Source: Azospirillum oryzae (GTDB taxonomy: Bacteria; Pseudomonadota; Alphaproteobacteria; Azospirillales; Azospirillaceae). Taken from it: DNA of 64,000 nucleotides. The notes below the pieces were generated by a model, which saw nothing but the letters and a program-made list of their open reading frames with translations, did not search any database and had not been told where the DNA came from. The stretch covers positions 186,001 to 250,000 of the forward strand of contig NZ_VTTM01000001.1 of NCBI RefSeq assembly GCF_008364795.1. The letters run 5' to 3'. Shown here piece by piece: positions 35,568 to 44,359 of the stretch. The stretch's first letter is position 1. Each line of letters opens with the position of its first letter. Position numbers and translations under genes: made by a program.

Positions 35568-37316
35568 TCATCCTCCGTTCGATAGAGCCTGCTTCGCCTC
35601 GGCGATCAGTTCCTTTTTCGACAACTTGCCGACGGCGGTCTTCGGCAGTTCCTCGCGGAACTCGATGGCCGTCGGCATCTCGATGCGGGAGATCTTGTCG
35701 CGCAGGAAGTCGCGCAGAGCATCCGCCGTCAGGCTCGCGCCGGGCTTCAACTGCACGAAGGCCTTCGGCGTCTGGCCCCGGTAATCGTCGGGCAGGCCGA
35801 TGACGCAGGCGGCGACAACGTCGGGATGCTGATAGATCGCTTCCTCGATCATGCGCGGATAGACGTTGTAGCCGCTGCATATGATGAGGTCCTTCAGACG
35901 GTCGAGCAGGAAGACGTATCCATCCTCGTCCATTGTCCCGACATCGCCGGTCAGCAGGAATCCGTCGACCACGGTGCGGTCGCTTTCCTCCGCCCGGCCC
36001 CAGTAGCCGGCCATGACGTTGGGTCCGGCAATCGCCACTTGGCCCTTCTCGCCGATGCCGAGTTTGCGGGCCGGATCCTCAAGGTCGCGGATCTCGATGG
36101 CGATGCCGGGCAGCGGCAGGCCGATCGACCCCTCCTTGTTGACGCCGTTCAGCGGGTTGGCGGCGCAGACGGGGGAGGCTTCCGACAGGCCGTAGCCTTC
36201 GATCAGCACGCAACCGGTCGCCGTCTCGAACTGGCGCTTCAGCTCCATCGGCAGCGGCGCGCCGCCGGAGATGCAGTAGCGGATCGAGGTCATCGGATAG
36301 CGGCCGACCTGCGGATGGCCCAGCAGCGCCTTGTACATGGTCGGCACGCCGGGGACGAGCGTCGGCTTGCGCCTGGCGATGGTCTTCAGCACCTGTTCGG
36401 TCTCGAAGCGCGGCAGCATGATCAGTTCGGCCCCACAGGCCAGCCCCATGTTCAGCACCACGGTCATGGCGAAGACATGGAAGAAGGGCAGGACCGCCAG
36501 CATGCGCTCCCGGCCCAGCGCCACCTCGGGGAACCAGGCCTGCACCTGCCGCGCGTTGGACAACAGGTTGTGGTGGGTCAGCATCGCACCCTTGGGCACG
36601 CCGGTGGTGCCCCCGGTGTATTGCAGCACGGCGACGTCGCGCAGCCCGTCGATGCGCACCGGCCGCAGCGTGCCGTCATTGGCAAGCAGGCTGTCGAAAT
36701 CGACATGGCGGTCGTCGCGCGGCACGGCGGCGAGTTCACCGCGCTTCAGCACGCTGAACAGAGCCTTCTTCATCGCCGGCAGGATGGATGCCATGCGGCA
36801 GACGACGATCCGCTTCATCGGCGTGCGCGTCAGCATCGCCCCGACACGCGGGTAGATCTGCTTCAGGTCCAGCGTCACCATGATCTCGGTCTGCGAGTCG
36901 GTGATCTGGTGCTCCAACTCCCGCTCGACATAGAGCGGGTTGTAGTTGACCACGGTCCCGCCGGCCTTCAGCACCGCGAAATAGGAAATGACGTAGGTCG
37001 GGCAGTTGGGCAGGCACAGCCCCACCCGCACCCCCGGCCCGACGCCCAGATCCTGAAAGCCGCGGGCGGCGCGGTTCACCAGGGCCAGCACCTCGGCGTA
37101 GGTGTAGCGGCGGCCCATGAAGTCCAGGCAGGGGCGGTCGGCATAGCTCCCGGCCGCCTCCTCGAACAGCATGTGCAGCGGCATCGGCGTGAAGGTCTGG
37201 TCCCAGGCGATTCCCCTGGGATAGTGCGCCAGCCAGGGATGGACGGTGTCATTGGCGGCGGCGCCATTGGCATTGGTGGTCGGCGGATTGGCGCTCTGCG
37301 CAAGCGGCTCGGGCAT
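35568..37316 (-). CDS. fadD: Long-chain fatty acid--CoA ligase
   Basis: Activates fatty acids with ATP and CoA via an acyl-adenylate. The 582-aa ANL-family protein carries the P-loop-like YTGGTTGVPKGAMLTH, the GYGLSEASPV motif, LLTGDVGTMDEDGYVFLLDR and the C-terminal catalytic Lys region ELPKTAVGKLSKKEL. It begins with a poorly conserved 25-residue tail. The gene starts the minus-strand fatty-acid block and shares its upstream region, with an operator dyad, with the divergent SCP2 gene. Confidence 0.94.
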   Translation of the reverse strand: MPEPLAQSANPPTTNANGAAANDTVHPWLAHYPRGIAWDQTFTPMPLHMLFEEAAGSYADRPCLDFMGRRYTYAEVLALVNRAARGFQDLGVGPGVRVGLCLPNCPTYVISYFAVLKAGGTVVNYNPLYVERELEHQITDSQTEIMVTLDLKQIYPRVGAMLTRTPMKRIVVCRMASILPAMKKALFSVLKRGELAAVPRDDRHVDFDSLLANDGTLRPVRIDGLRDVAVLQYTGGTTGVPKGAMLTHHNLLSNARQVQAWFPEVALGRERMLAVLPFFHVFAMTVVLNMGLACGAELIMLPRFETEQVLKTIARRKPTLVPGVPTMYKALLGHPQVGRYPMTSIRYCISGGAPLPMELKRQFETATGCVLIEGYGLSEASPVCAANPLNGVNKEGSIGLPLPGIAIEIRDLEDPARKLGIGEKGQVAIAGPNVMAGYWGRAEESDRTVVDGFLLTGDVGTMDEDGYVFLLDRLKDLIICSGYNVYPRMIEEAIYQHPDVVAACVIGLPDDYRGQTPKAFVQLKPGASLTADALRDFLRDKISRIEMPTAIEFREELPKTAVGKLSKKELIAEAKQALSNGG

Positions 37317-37419
37317 GCTTCGCTCCCCTTGGCGGTGGCGCGTTCCGGATCACCTGACGGCCGGCACCGAACGGCGGCATCGACAAGCGGCGGGCGTCTG
37401 AAACGCTTTCGTTATGACG

Positions 37420-37435
37420 TTGACGTAAACGTAAT
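37420..37435. promoter_or_regulatory. MerR (LiuR-like) operator between fadD and the SCP2 gene
   Basis: TTGACGTAAACGTAAT is a near-symmetric ACGT-N2-ACGT dyad of the type bound by LiuR-like MerR regulators of acyl-CoA catabolism. It lies centrally in the divergent promoter region. Confidence 0.65.
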
Positions 37436-37487
37436 GCGCGCCTACTGTCAAGACCAGTCCTACGAACAATCCTGAGGGCACGCTTTC

Positions 37488-37790
37488 ATGGTCGACGACA
37501 TTCTGCAGGAACTGCGCAGCCGCAGCGGCGATCTGCGCTCGCTCAACGCCTCGGTCCGCTTCCTGCTGGGCAAGGAGGGCGAGGTGATCCGGGTCGACGG
37601 CCGCGCCAGCCCGATCAGCATCAGCCGCGATGACGCCGAGTCCGACTGCACCATCCGCATTTCGCCGGAAAACCTGCAGAAGCTCATCAACGGCAAGCTG
37701 AACCCGATGCTGGCCTTCACCATGGGCAAGCTGAAGGTCGAAGGCTCGATGGGTGTCGCGATGAAGCTGGCGCAGCTGCTGGACGACTGA
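37488..37790 (+). CDS. SCP2 sterol-binding-domain protein
   Basis: The 100-aa product is a single SCP2-like lipid-binding domain; the end FTMGKLKVEGSMGVAMKLAQLL is characteristic. Such small proteins bind fatty acyl-CoAs or lipids and may act as carriers. It is divergent from fadD across an operator dyad, which fits a role in fatty-acid handling. GAGGG lies upstream of ATG 37488. Confidence 0.9.
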   Translation: MVDDILQELRSRSGDLRSLNASVRFLLGKEGEVIRVDGRASPISISRDDAESDCTIRISPENLQKLINGKLNPMLAFTMGKLKVEGSMGVAMKLAQLLDD

Positions 37791-37839
37791 CGACGCGGCC
37801 GGAAGAGCCGCCCACCAAATCAACCGGGAGGAAACGAAC

Positions 37840-38496
37840 ATGACGACGATGCGCACCAATTGCGCCACCCTGTCCGCTGCCCTGATGGCGGCCACGCTGC
37901 TGGCCGGTCTGCCGGGTGCGGCCTCCGCGCAGGCGACCGCGCGCACGCTGACCTACCAGATCCTGATGGGCGAGGACCCCATCGGCACCGAACAGGTGAA
38001 GATCGAACTGCAGGGCGACCGCACCAAGGTCACTGTCACCGCCACCACGCGGGTGAAGGTGCTGTTCATCAACTTCCGCTACGACCACAAGCGGGAGGAG
38101 ATGTGGAAGGGCGGCGTTCTGGAATCGATGACCGCCACCACCGACGACGACGGCACCCCGCACAAGATGGACATGGCGCGCGATCCCGGCGGCTACCAGC
38201 TGGTCGTGGACGGCAAATCCCAGCAGGCGCCGGCAAGCGCCCTGCCGCTGACTCTGTGGACGACGGACGTGCTGAAGCACCGCGAGCTTCTGTCGGTGAT
38301 CGACGCGGCTCCCTACAAGGTGGCTTCGCGCAAGATCGGAGCGGAGACGGTGGAGGCCGGCGGCAAGGCGACCGAGGCCGCCCACCACCGCATCGAGGGC
38401 GATGTGGAACGCGACCTGTGGTATGCGGCGGACGGCACGCTGCTGAAGACGCGCTTCAAACGCAGCGGCTATGATATCACCTATGTCCTGAAGTGA
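37840..38496 (+). CDS. Secreted DUF6134-like protein
   Basis: The 218-aa protein has a signal peptide (cleavage near ASAQ, residue 31), then a beta-rich domain beginning RTLTYQILMGEDPIGTEQVKIEL and containing ATTRVKVLFINFRYDHKREEMW, features of the DUF6134 family. Function is unknown; the fold may be lipocalin-like. It is 49 bp downstream of the SCP2 gene with AGGAGG-like sequence before the start, so it may belong to the same lipid-related transcript. Confidence 0.75.
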   Translation: MTTMRTNCATLSAALMAATLLAGLPGAASAQATARTLTYQILMGEDPIGTEQVKIELQGDRTKVTVTATTRVKVLFINFRYDHKREEMWKGGVLESMTATTDDDGTPHKMDMARDPGGYQLVVDGKSQQAPASALPLTLWTTDVLKHRELLSVIDAAPYKVASRKIGAETVEAGGKATEAAHHRIEGDVERDLWYAADGTLLKTRFKRSGYDITYVLK

Positions 38497-38531
38497 ATTC
38501 CGCCGATGAATCCTGAGTGAACGAGGACCCG

Positions 38532-38816
38532 ATGCCGATCTTCCTGTTTCCCGACGACCCCTTCTGGAACGAGGAGGCCGACGCCGTGGAGTTCGCGGTG
38601 CAGGTCGGGGAATATCAGGGCCGGGTCTTCGTCACCCGCCGCACGTTGCAGGGCATCGTCGGCCACATGCCGAAGCCGGACGAGGCGGTTCAGCAGGTCT
38701 GCATGAACCGCCCCCTGTTCGAACGGGCGACCGAACAGCGCATCATGTCCCGCGCGCTCGACCCCGATGCCAACATCCACCTGACCGGCCGCGACCTTCA
38801 CCGCGCGGCCGGCTGA
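38532..38816 (+). CDS. DUF1488-family small protein
   Basis: The 94-aa product MPIFLFPDDPFWNEEADAV ... resembles DUF1488, a widespread proteobacterial family of unknown function. ATG 38532 has GAGGA upstream; a GTG 15 nt earlier is an alternative. It is convergent with the flavin reductase gene across 23 bp. Confidence 0.78.
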   Translation: MPIFLFPDDPFWNEEADAVEFAVQVGEYQGRVFVTRRTLQGIVGHMPKPDEAVQQVCMNRPLFERATEQRIMSRALDPDANIHLTGRDLHRAAG

Positions 38817-38839
38817 ACCGAAGCGTCAGCCCCCGCAAA

Positions 38840-39331
38840 TCAATCCAGATGGGCGTAGCGGCCGCGGAAATACAGCAGCGGGTCGCCGTCCTCGCGTGAG
38901 GTCAGATTGCGGACGCGGCCCAGCACGATGACGTGGTCGCCGCCATCCAGCAGATGCTCGCGGTCGCATTCCAACGTGGCGAGGCAGCCCGTCAGCAGGC
39001 GGACGCCGCCGCGGCCGGTGGTGGTCTCCAGCCCTGCCCAGCGCTCCTGCAGGTCGCGGCGGGAGAAGCGGTTCGACAGCTCCTCCTGGTCGGCGGCCAG
39101 GATGTTCACCGCGAAATGCGGGGCGACGTTGAAGGCCTCGAAGGACATCGCGGCACGGCCCAGGCAGAACTGCACCAGCGGCGGATCGAGCGACACGGAC
39201 GAGAAGGAGTTCACCGTCACCCCCAGCGGCAGCCCGTCTGGCGCGATTGTGGTGATGACGGCGATCCCGGTGGCGAAACAGCCGAGGGCGGAACGGAACG
39301 CAAGGGGATCGATCGGCTGTTCGGTGGTCAT
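38840..39331 (-). CDS. Flavin reductase-like FMN-binding protein (HpaC family)
   Basis: The 163-aa protein binds FMN in a split beta-barrel and typically supplies reduced flavin to a partner monooxygenase. Key stretches are FRSALGCFATGIAVITT at the start, LPLGVTVNSFSSVSLDPPLVQFCL and the C-terminal GDPLLYFRGRYAHL. ATG 39331 follows AGGA; a longer frame to 39511 was rejected. No partner oxygenase is adjacent. Confidence 0.9.
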   Translation of the reverse strand: MTTEQPIDPLAFRSALGCFATGIAVITTIAPDGLPLGVTVNSFSSVSLDPPLVQFCLGRAAMSFEAFNVAPHFAVNILAADQEELSNRFSRRDLQERWAGLETTTGRGGVRLLTGCLATLECDREHLLDGGDHVIVLGRVRNLTSREDGDPLLYFRGRYAHLD

Positions 39332-39674
39332 GACGTCCTGTGGTGTGGGCCGAAGTGGAGGGGCTGGCGGAGAAGACGGCAGGGGACCCGTGCAAGGCCC
39401 CCTGAGTGGCCGAAGATGACATTGAAAGTAGGAAATACCGCGAATTAATCCAGCACGCCATCCGGTGCAAGCCGCATCTCCGTCGCATCCCCCACCACAT
39501 CTGCCCCGCATCTCCGCCCGATCTCCGTCGCACCTCCCGTGGAGGCAACGTCGTTAAACGGATCTTAATCAAACCCGGTCAGGGTTTTGCCGCGGCGGAC
39601 AGCCGCCGCGTCCACCGCGGCGCCGCGCGCGGAAATCGGCCTTCGGGCCTCGAACCATTCGCCACGGCCAGGGC
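39332..39674. other. Gap between flavin reductase and motB, with a hairpin
   Basis: The gap contains a perfect 8-bp hairpin (CGCGGCGG 39591-39598, CCGCCGCG 39603-39610) about 65 nt before motB, without a T-tract. I see no clear flagellar sigma-28 promoter and no gene. Confidence 0.4.
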
Positions 39675-40826
39675 ATGAGCGGGAATTCCGGCGGCGACGA
39701 GCGGCCAATCATCATCAAGAAGAAGAAGGGCGGGCACGGCGGCCACCATGGTGGTGCGTGGAAGGTGGCCTATGCCGACTTCGTGACCGCGATGATGGCC
39801 TTCTTCCTGCTGCTGTGGCTGCTGAACGTCACCACCTCGGACCAGCGCAAGGGCATCGCCGACTATTTCTCGCCCGTGTCGGTCAGCCGCGAACAGTCCG
39901 GCTCCGGCGGCATGCTGGGCGGCAAGACCATCACGGTGCCGGGCGCGCAGATTTCCCCCAGCTCGCCGATGTCGGCCGATGTGCCGGTGTCGGGTCCGCC
40001 CGGCTATTCGTCGCAGCAGACCGACGACGCCGACGACCCGACCGAATCGGCCGTCGGACCCGGACAGGGCACCGGTCCGGGAAAATCGGGCAAGGACTCG
40101 GCGGCGAACGGTGCGGCCTCCGATGCCGACGTCGCCGACCAGAAGCCCAGCGAGACCCGCGCCGAGTTCCAGAAGCGGATGGAGGAGATGGCCAAGCAGC
40201 TGGGCATCCCCGGCCAGAAGCCCGGCGAGAAGCTGTCCGACTTCGGCGAGCGGGTGAAGGAGGCGATGGAAAGCCTGCAGGGCGCGGCCAAGGAGGCCCG
40301 CCAGTTCCAGCAGGCGGCCACCGAGATCCGTCAGGCGATCCAGTCGGTGCCGGAACTGGAGCCGCTGGCCCAGAACCTGATGATAGACCAGACGCCGGAA
40401 GGCTTGCGCATCCAGATCGTCGACCAGGACCGCGTGTCGATGTTCCCCGGCGGCTCCGGCCAGATGTATCCGCAGACCCGCCAATTGGTGCAGCAGGTGG
40501 CGAAGGCACTGTCGAAGCTGCCCAACAAGCTGTCGATCAGCGGCCACACCGATTCCACACCGTTCCCCTCAGGTTCCGGCCGCGACAACTGGGATCTATC
40601 GACCGAGCGGGCCAATGCCACCCGCCGCGCCTTGCTGACCGGCGGCATCGACCCCTCGCGAATCCAGGACGTCGTCGGCAAGGCCGACCGCGACCCGCTG
40701 GTCGCCGATCAGCCCAACAGCCCGCGCAACCGCCGCATCACCATGGTCCTGCTGCGCGAGACCCAGGCGGCACCCGCGGCCGGCGGCCAGTCCGGCGGCG
40801 GCGGCGCCCCCACCAAAGCACGATAA
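39675..40826 (+). CDS. motB: Flagellar motor stator protein MotB
   Basis: MotB couples proton flow to flagellar rotation and anchors the stator to peptidoglycan. The 383-aa protein has a basic Lys/Gly/His-rich N-terminus (IIIKKKKGGHGGHHGG), one transmembrane helix in which Asp of YADFVTAMMAFFLLLWLLN is the proton-binding residue, a long linker (about 65-215) and an OmpA-like domain (SISGHTDSTPFPSGSG ... LSTERANATRRALL). motA is not adjacent, which is unusual. A lateral- or polar-flagellum assignment cannot be made. Confidence 0.94.
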   Translation: MSGNSGGDERPIIIKKKKGGHGGHHGGAWKVAYADFVTAMMAFFLLLWLLNVTTSDQRKGIADYFSPVSVSREQSGSGGMLGGKTITVPGAQISPSSPMSADVPVSGPPGYSSQQTDDADDPTESAVGPGQGTGPGKSGKDSAANGAASDADVADQKPSETRAEFQKRMEEMAKQLGIPGQKPGEKLSDFGERVKEAMESLQGAAKEARQFQQAATEIRQAIQSVPELEPLAQNLMIDQTPEGLRIQIVDQDRVSMFPGGSGQMYPQTRQLVQQVAKALSKLPNKLSISGHTDSTPFPSGSGRDNWDLSTERANATRRALLTGGIDPSRIQDVVGKADRDPLVADQPNSPRNRRITMVLLRETQAAPAAGGQSGGGGAPTKAR

Positions 40827-41033
40827 GTCTTCGGTGCCGCCGGTACTTTGGCGCTAATTTCCGGAATCGCCGGCATCCGAATTCTTGCTTTGTCATCGCG
40901 TCGCACAACGGCACGCGCGTTTGCCCTGTTCAAAGCGCGCGGCGTTGGGTCATACTTCCTGCACAATGCGACATGGCCGGGGCGATGCCGCCCGGCCCGC
41001 GATGATCGGTCAGATACAAGCGCGGGGGAGTCT

Positions 41034-42497
41034 GTGAGCGTACCCGAGGGCAAACCGTCCGACCTTTTGTCATCCTACAATCCTGGCCTGTACTTCGACG
41101 AATTGTTCGGAGCCATGGATTTGCCGGCCGAACATACGGCGCTGATCCGCCAGAGGCTGGCCGCGCTCGACTTCGATGAACTGCGCCGCCGCGCGCAGGA
41201 TGCGGAGCGGGAGCTATACAATCTCGGCATCACCTTCATCGTCTATTCCGACAAGGACGCCGTCGACCGCATCCTGCCGTTCGACGTCATCCCGCGGGTG
41301 ATCTCCGCACCGGAATGGAAGCATCTGGAGGCAGGCGTCACGCAGCGGGTCGCCGCGCTGAACCTGTTCCTGCACGACATCTATCATGACCAGAAGATCC
41401 TGAAGGACGGGGTGATCCCGCGGGATCTGGTCGAGGGGAACCATAATTTCCGCCCGCAGATGATCGGGCTGGACGTTCCCTTCAACACCTACATCCACAT
41501 CATGGGCACCGATCTGGTGCGCGACCGTCACGGCACCTTCCGCGTGCTGGAGGACAATGGCCGTGTTCCGTCCGGCGTCTCCTATGTCGTGGAGAACCGC
41601 CATATGATGCAGCGGGTCTTTCCGGACCTGTTGCAGGACATCGGCATCCGCCCGGTGGACAATTACGGCCACAAGCTGCTCGATGCCATGATGGAGATCG
41701 CGCCGGTCGACGATCCGCAGGTGGTTCTGCTGTCGCCGGGCACCTACAATTCGGCGTATTTCGAGCACATCTTCCTGGCGCGCGAGATGGGCGTGCCGTT
41801 GGTGGAGGGGCGCGATCTGGTGGTGGAAAACGACCGCGTCTTCATGAAGACGACCAACGGTCTGGCTCCGGTCCATTCGATCTACCGCCGGCTTGACGAC
41901 GCCTTCCTCGATCCCAAGGCCTTCAATCCCGACAGCCTGCTGGGCGTGCCCGGCATTTTGGAGGCCTACCGCAAGGGCAATGTCGCCCTGGCGAACGCCA
42001 TCGGCACCGGCGTGGCCGACGACAAGGCGGTCTACTGTTACGTCCCACGGATGATCAAATACTACCTGGACCAGGACCCGATCATCCCCAACGTCGACAC
42101 CCGCATCTGCCGTGAGCCGGACGCCCTGCAATACACGCTGGACAATCTGGCCGATCTGGTGGTGAAGCCGGTGGGCGAGGCCGGCGGCTACGGCATCACC
42201 ATCGGCCCGCGCGCCAGCAAGGCGGAGCTGGAGGATTGCCGGGCCAAGCTGCTGGCCGATCCGTCCAATTACATCAGCCAGCCGGTCGTCGACCTGTCGG
42301 TCTGCCCGACCGTCTGCGACGATGCCATCGAGCCGCGCCATGTCGATCTGCGCCCCTTCGCCATCACCGGCAAGAGCACCTGGGTCCTGCCCGGCGGCCT
42401 GTCGCGCGTGGCGCTGAAGAAGGGCACGCTGATCGTCAATTCGTCCCAGGGCGGCGGCTCCAAGGACACCTGGGTTCTGGAAGGTGGTGCGGCATGA
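41034..42497 (+). CDS. Circularly permuted ATP-grasp protein (type 2)
   Basis: The 487-aa protein belongs to the circularly permuted ATP-grasp family (formerly DUF404/407), predicted to form amide bonds in small peptides. Typical stretches are GVTQRVAALNLFLHDIYHDQ, RVLEDNGRVPSGVSYVVENR and LVVKPVGEAGGYGITIGP, the last part of the ATP-binding site. The start is taken as GTG 41034, directly after GGGGGAG; an in-frame extension to 40848 looks non-coding. Its stop overlaps the ATG of the alpha-E gene by 4 bp, a conserved pairing. Confidence 0.93.
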   Translation: MSVPEGKPSDLLSSYNPGLYFDELFGAMDLPAEHTALIRQRLAALDFDELRRRAQDAERELYNLGITFIVYSDKDAVDRILPFDVIPRVISAPEWKHLEAGVTQRVAALNLFLHDIYHDQKILKDGVIPRDLVEGNHNFRPQMIGLDVPFNTYIHIMGTDLVRDRHGTFRVLEDNGRVPSGVSYVVENRHMMQRVFPDLLQDIGIRPVDNYGHKLLDAMMEIAPVDDPQVVLLSPGTYNSAYFEHIFLAREMGVPLVEGRDLVVENDRVFMKTTNGLAPVHSIYRRLDDAFLDPKAFNPDSLLGVPGILEAYRKGNVALANAIGTGVADDKAVYCYVPRMIKYYLDQDPIIPNVDTRICREPDALQYTLDNLADLVVKPVGEAGGYGITIGPRASKAELEDCRAKLLADPSNYISQPVVDLSVCPTVCDDAIEPRHVDLRPFAITGKSTWVLPGGLSRVALKKGTLIVNSSQGGGSKDTWVLEGGAA

Positions 42498-43471
42498 ACC
42501 TGCTGTCCCGTTACGCCGAGTGCATTTTCTGGATGGCCCGCTACATGGAACGGGCCGAGAATCTGGCCCGCATTCTGGACGTGCACGAAACCTTCGCGCG
42601 CGACACCCGCGGGGCCACCAACTGGTTCTCCATCGTCCAGCTGAACGCCGACGAGAAGGACTTCTTCAGCCGCCACGACCGCCCGACGGCGGAAGCGGTG
42701 ATCCACTACTACATGTTCGACGCGCAGAACCATAATTCGCTGCTGTCGATGCTGCGGATGGCGCGGGAGAATGCGCGGACCCTGCGCCCCTGGATCTCGA
42801 CGGAGATGTGGACGCAGATCAACGTGTTCCACAACAAGCTGCTGGAGATGTCGGTCAAGGACGTGGCGACGCAGAACCTGTCCAAGGTCTGCACCTGGAT
42901 CAAGGAGGAATGCCAGACCCACACCGGCATCACCGAGGGCACCTTCTACCGCGACCAGGGCTGGTACTTCTACCAGATGGGCAAGTATATCGAGCGGGCG
43001 GACCAGACCACGCGCCTGCTCGACATCAAGTACCACACGCTGCTGCCGTCGTCGGCCGAGGTCGGGTCCACGCTGGACGTCAGCCAGTGGACGACGGTGC
43101 TGCGCTGCACCGCCGGCTACCACGCCTTCCGTCGCGTCTATCCCCGCGGCATGTCGCCGACCACGGTCGCCGGCTTCATGCTGTTCAACGAGGGGTTTCC
43201 GCGCTCTGTCGTGATGTGCGTGCGGCAGATCGACGGGGTGCTGACGCGGATGCGCTCGCGCTACGACCTGCGCGGCGGGTCGGCGGCGATGGAGCGGGTG
43301 GACGAGCTGCTGGCCGCGCTGCTGTCACGTCCGATCGATGCCGTGCTGCGTGACGGCCTGCACGAATATCTCGATTGGATACAGCTGCAGCTGAGCATCG
43401 TGACCACGGAGATCGCGCAAGCCTTCTTCGGCGTACAGCCTCCTCTGGCAGTTCAGAGCCAGTCGCAGTAA
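42494..43471 (+). CDS. Alpha-E domain protein
   Basis: The 325-aa all-helical alpha-E protein (MNLLSRYAECIFWMARYMERAENLARILDV ...) has the conserved ARYMERAEN signature near its start. The family is almost always encoded next to a circularly permuted ATP-grasp, as here with an ATGA overlap, and the two are thought to act together on an unknown peptide. The transglutaminase-like third partner often present is missing; bpt follows instead. Confidence 0.92.
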   Translation: MNLLSRYAECIFWMARYMERAENLARILDVHETFARDTRGATNWFSIVQLNADEKDFFSRHDRPTAEAVIHYYMFDAQNHNSLLSMLRMARENARTLRPWISTEMWTQINVFHNKLLEMSVKDVATQNLSKVCTWIKEECQTHTGITEGTFYRDQGWYFYQMGKYIERADQTTRLLDIKYHTLLPSSAEVGSTLDVSQWTTVLRCTAGYHAFRRVYPRGMSPTTVAGFMLFNEGFPRSVVMCVRQIDGVLTRMRSRYDLRGGSAAMERVDELLAALLSRPIDAVLRDGLHEYLDWIQLQLSIVTTEIAQAFFGVQPPLAVQSQSQ

Positions 43472-43541
43472 GCTCAGGTCCGGCGGAGGGGTTTCACGCT
43501 CCTCCGCCTCCTCCTCACTGTCGTGGTGGTTGTCGGTCAGA

Positions 43542-44306
43542 ATGTCGGTCATCCAGCCGCCGCAGCGTCCATTGCAGCAATTCTTCCGGTCGGGGCCGAT
43601 GCCCTGCCCCTATCTGCCCGGACGTGTGGAACGCAAGCTGTTCACCCGCCTGATCGGTCCCTTCGCGACCGAGGTGAACTCGACCCTGTCGCGCGCCGGC
43701 TTCCGCCGCAGCCACGACATCGTCTATCGGCCCGTCTGCCCCAACTGCCAGGCCTGCGTGCCGGTGCGCGTACCGGTTGCGGAGTTTGTGCCGACTAGGT
43801 CGCAGCGCCGGGTGCTGAAGCTGAACGAGGGGGTGACGCTGGCGGAACGCCCGGCCTACGCCACGTCGGAGCAGTACCGGCTGTTCGCGCTCTACCAGAA
43901 CTCCCGCCATGGCGATTCCGACATGGCCCGCATGGCGATGGGTGATTTCGCCGCCATGGTGGACGAGGGCAGGGCGGACACCAACCTGCTGGAGGCGCGG
44001 GACGAGCGCGGCCAACTGGTCGGCTGCATGCTGACCGACCGGCTGTCGGACGGCTATTCGGCGGTCTACAGCTTCTACGACGCGGCGCAGGACCGTCGCA
44101 GCCTGGGCACCTTCATGATCCTGGGCCTGATCGAACGGGCGCGGCTGGCCGGCATGCCCTATGTCTATCTCGGCTATTGGATCGCCCACAGCCGAAAGAT
44201 GGCCTACAAGGCGAAGTTCCATCCACTGGAATGCCTGGGCGAGGACGGCTGGCGCCCGGCTGAGATCGCTCGGGACATGGACGGACCGATCAGGAATGGA
44301 GAGTAG
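43542..44306 (+). CDS. bpt: Aspartate/glutamate leucyltransferase
   Basis: Bpt transfers Leu from Leu-tRNA to N-terminal Asp or Glu, marking proteins for ClpS/ClpAP (N-degron pathway). The 254-aa protein has the family signature FRSGPMPCPYLPGRVERKLF, CPNCQACVPVRVPV and the C-terminal GCN5-like part YVYLGYWIAHSRKMAYKAKF. ATG 43542 is chosen; an upstream TTG at 43530 is in frame. Neither start has a strong Shine-Dalgarno. It follows the alpha-E gene after 70 bp. Confidence 0.92.
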   Translation: MSVIQPPQRPLQQFFRSGPMPCPYLPGRVERKLFTRLIGPFATEVNSTLSRAGFRRSHDIVYRPVCPNCQACVPVRVPVAEFVPTRSQRRVLKLNEGVTLAERPAYATSEQYRLFALYQNSRHGDSDMARMAMGDFAAMVDEGRADTNLLEARDERGQLVGCMLTDRLSDGYSAVYSFYDAAQDRRSLGTFMILGLIERARLAGMPYVYLGYWIAHSRKMAYKAKFHPLECLGEDGWRPAEIARDMDGPIRNGE

Positions 44307-44308
44307 AG

Positions 44309-44335
44309 GCATCGCCGCCGCACCAACGGCGATGC
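44309..44335. terminator. Hairpin between convergent bpt and chemoreceptor genes
   Basis: GCATCGCCG (44309-44317) and CGGCGATGC (44327-44335) form a 9-bp stem with no T-tract. It is probably a shared end structure. Confidence 0.45.
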
Positions 44336-44359
44336 GCCCTTCCCAGATGACCGCCGACG

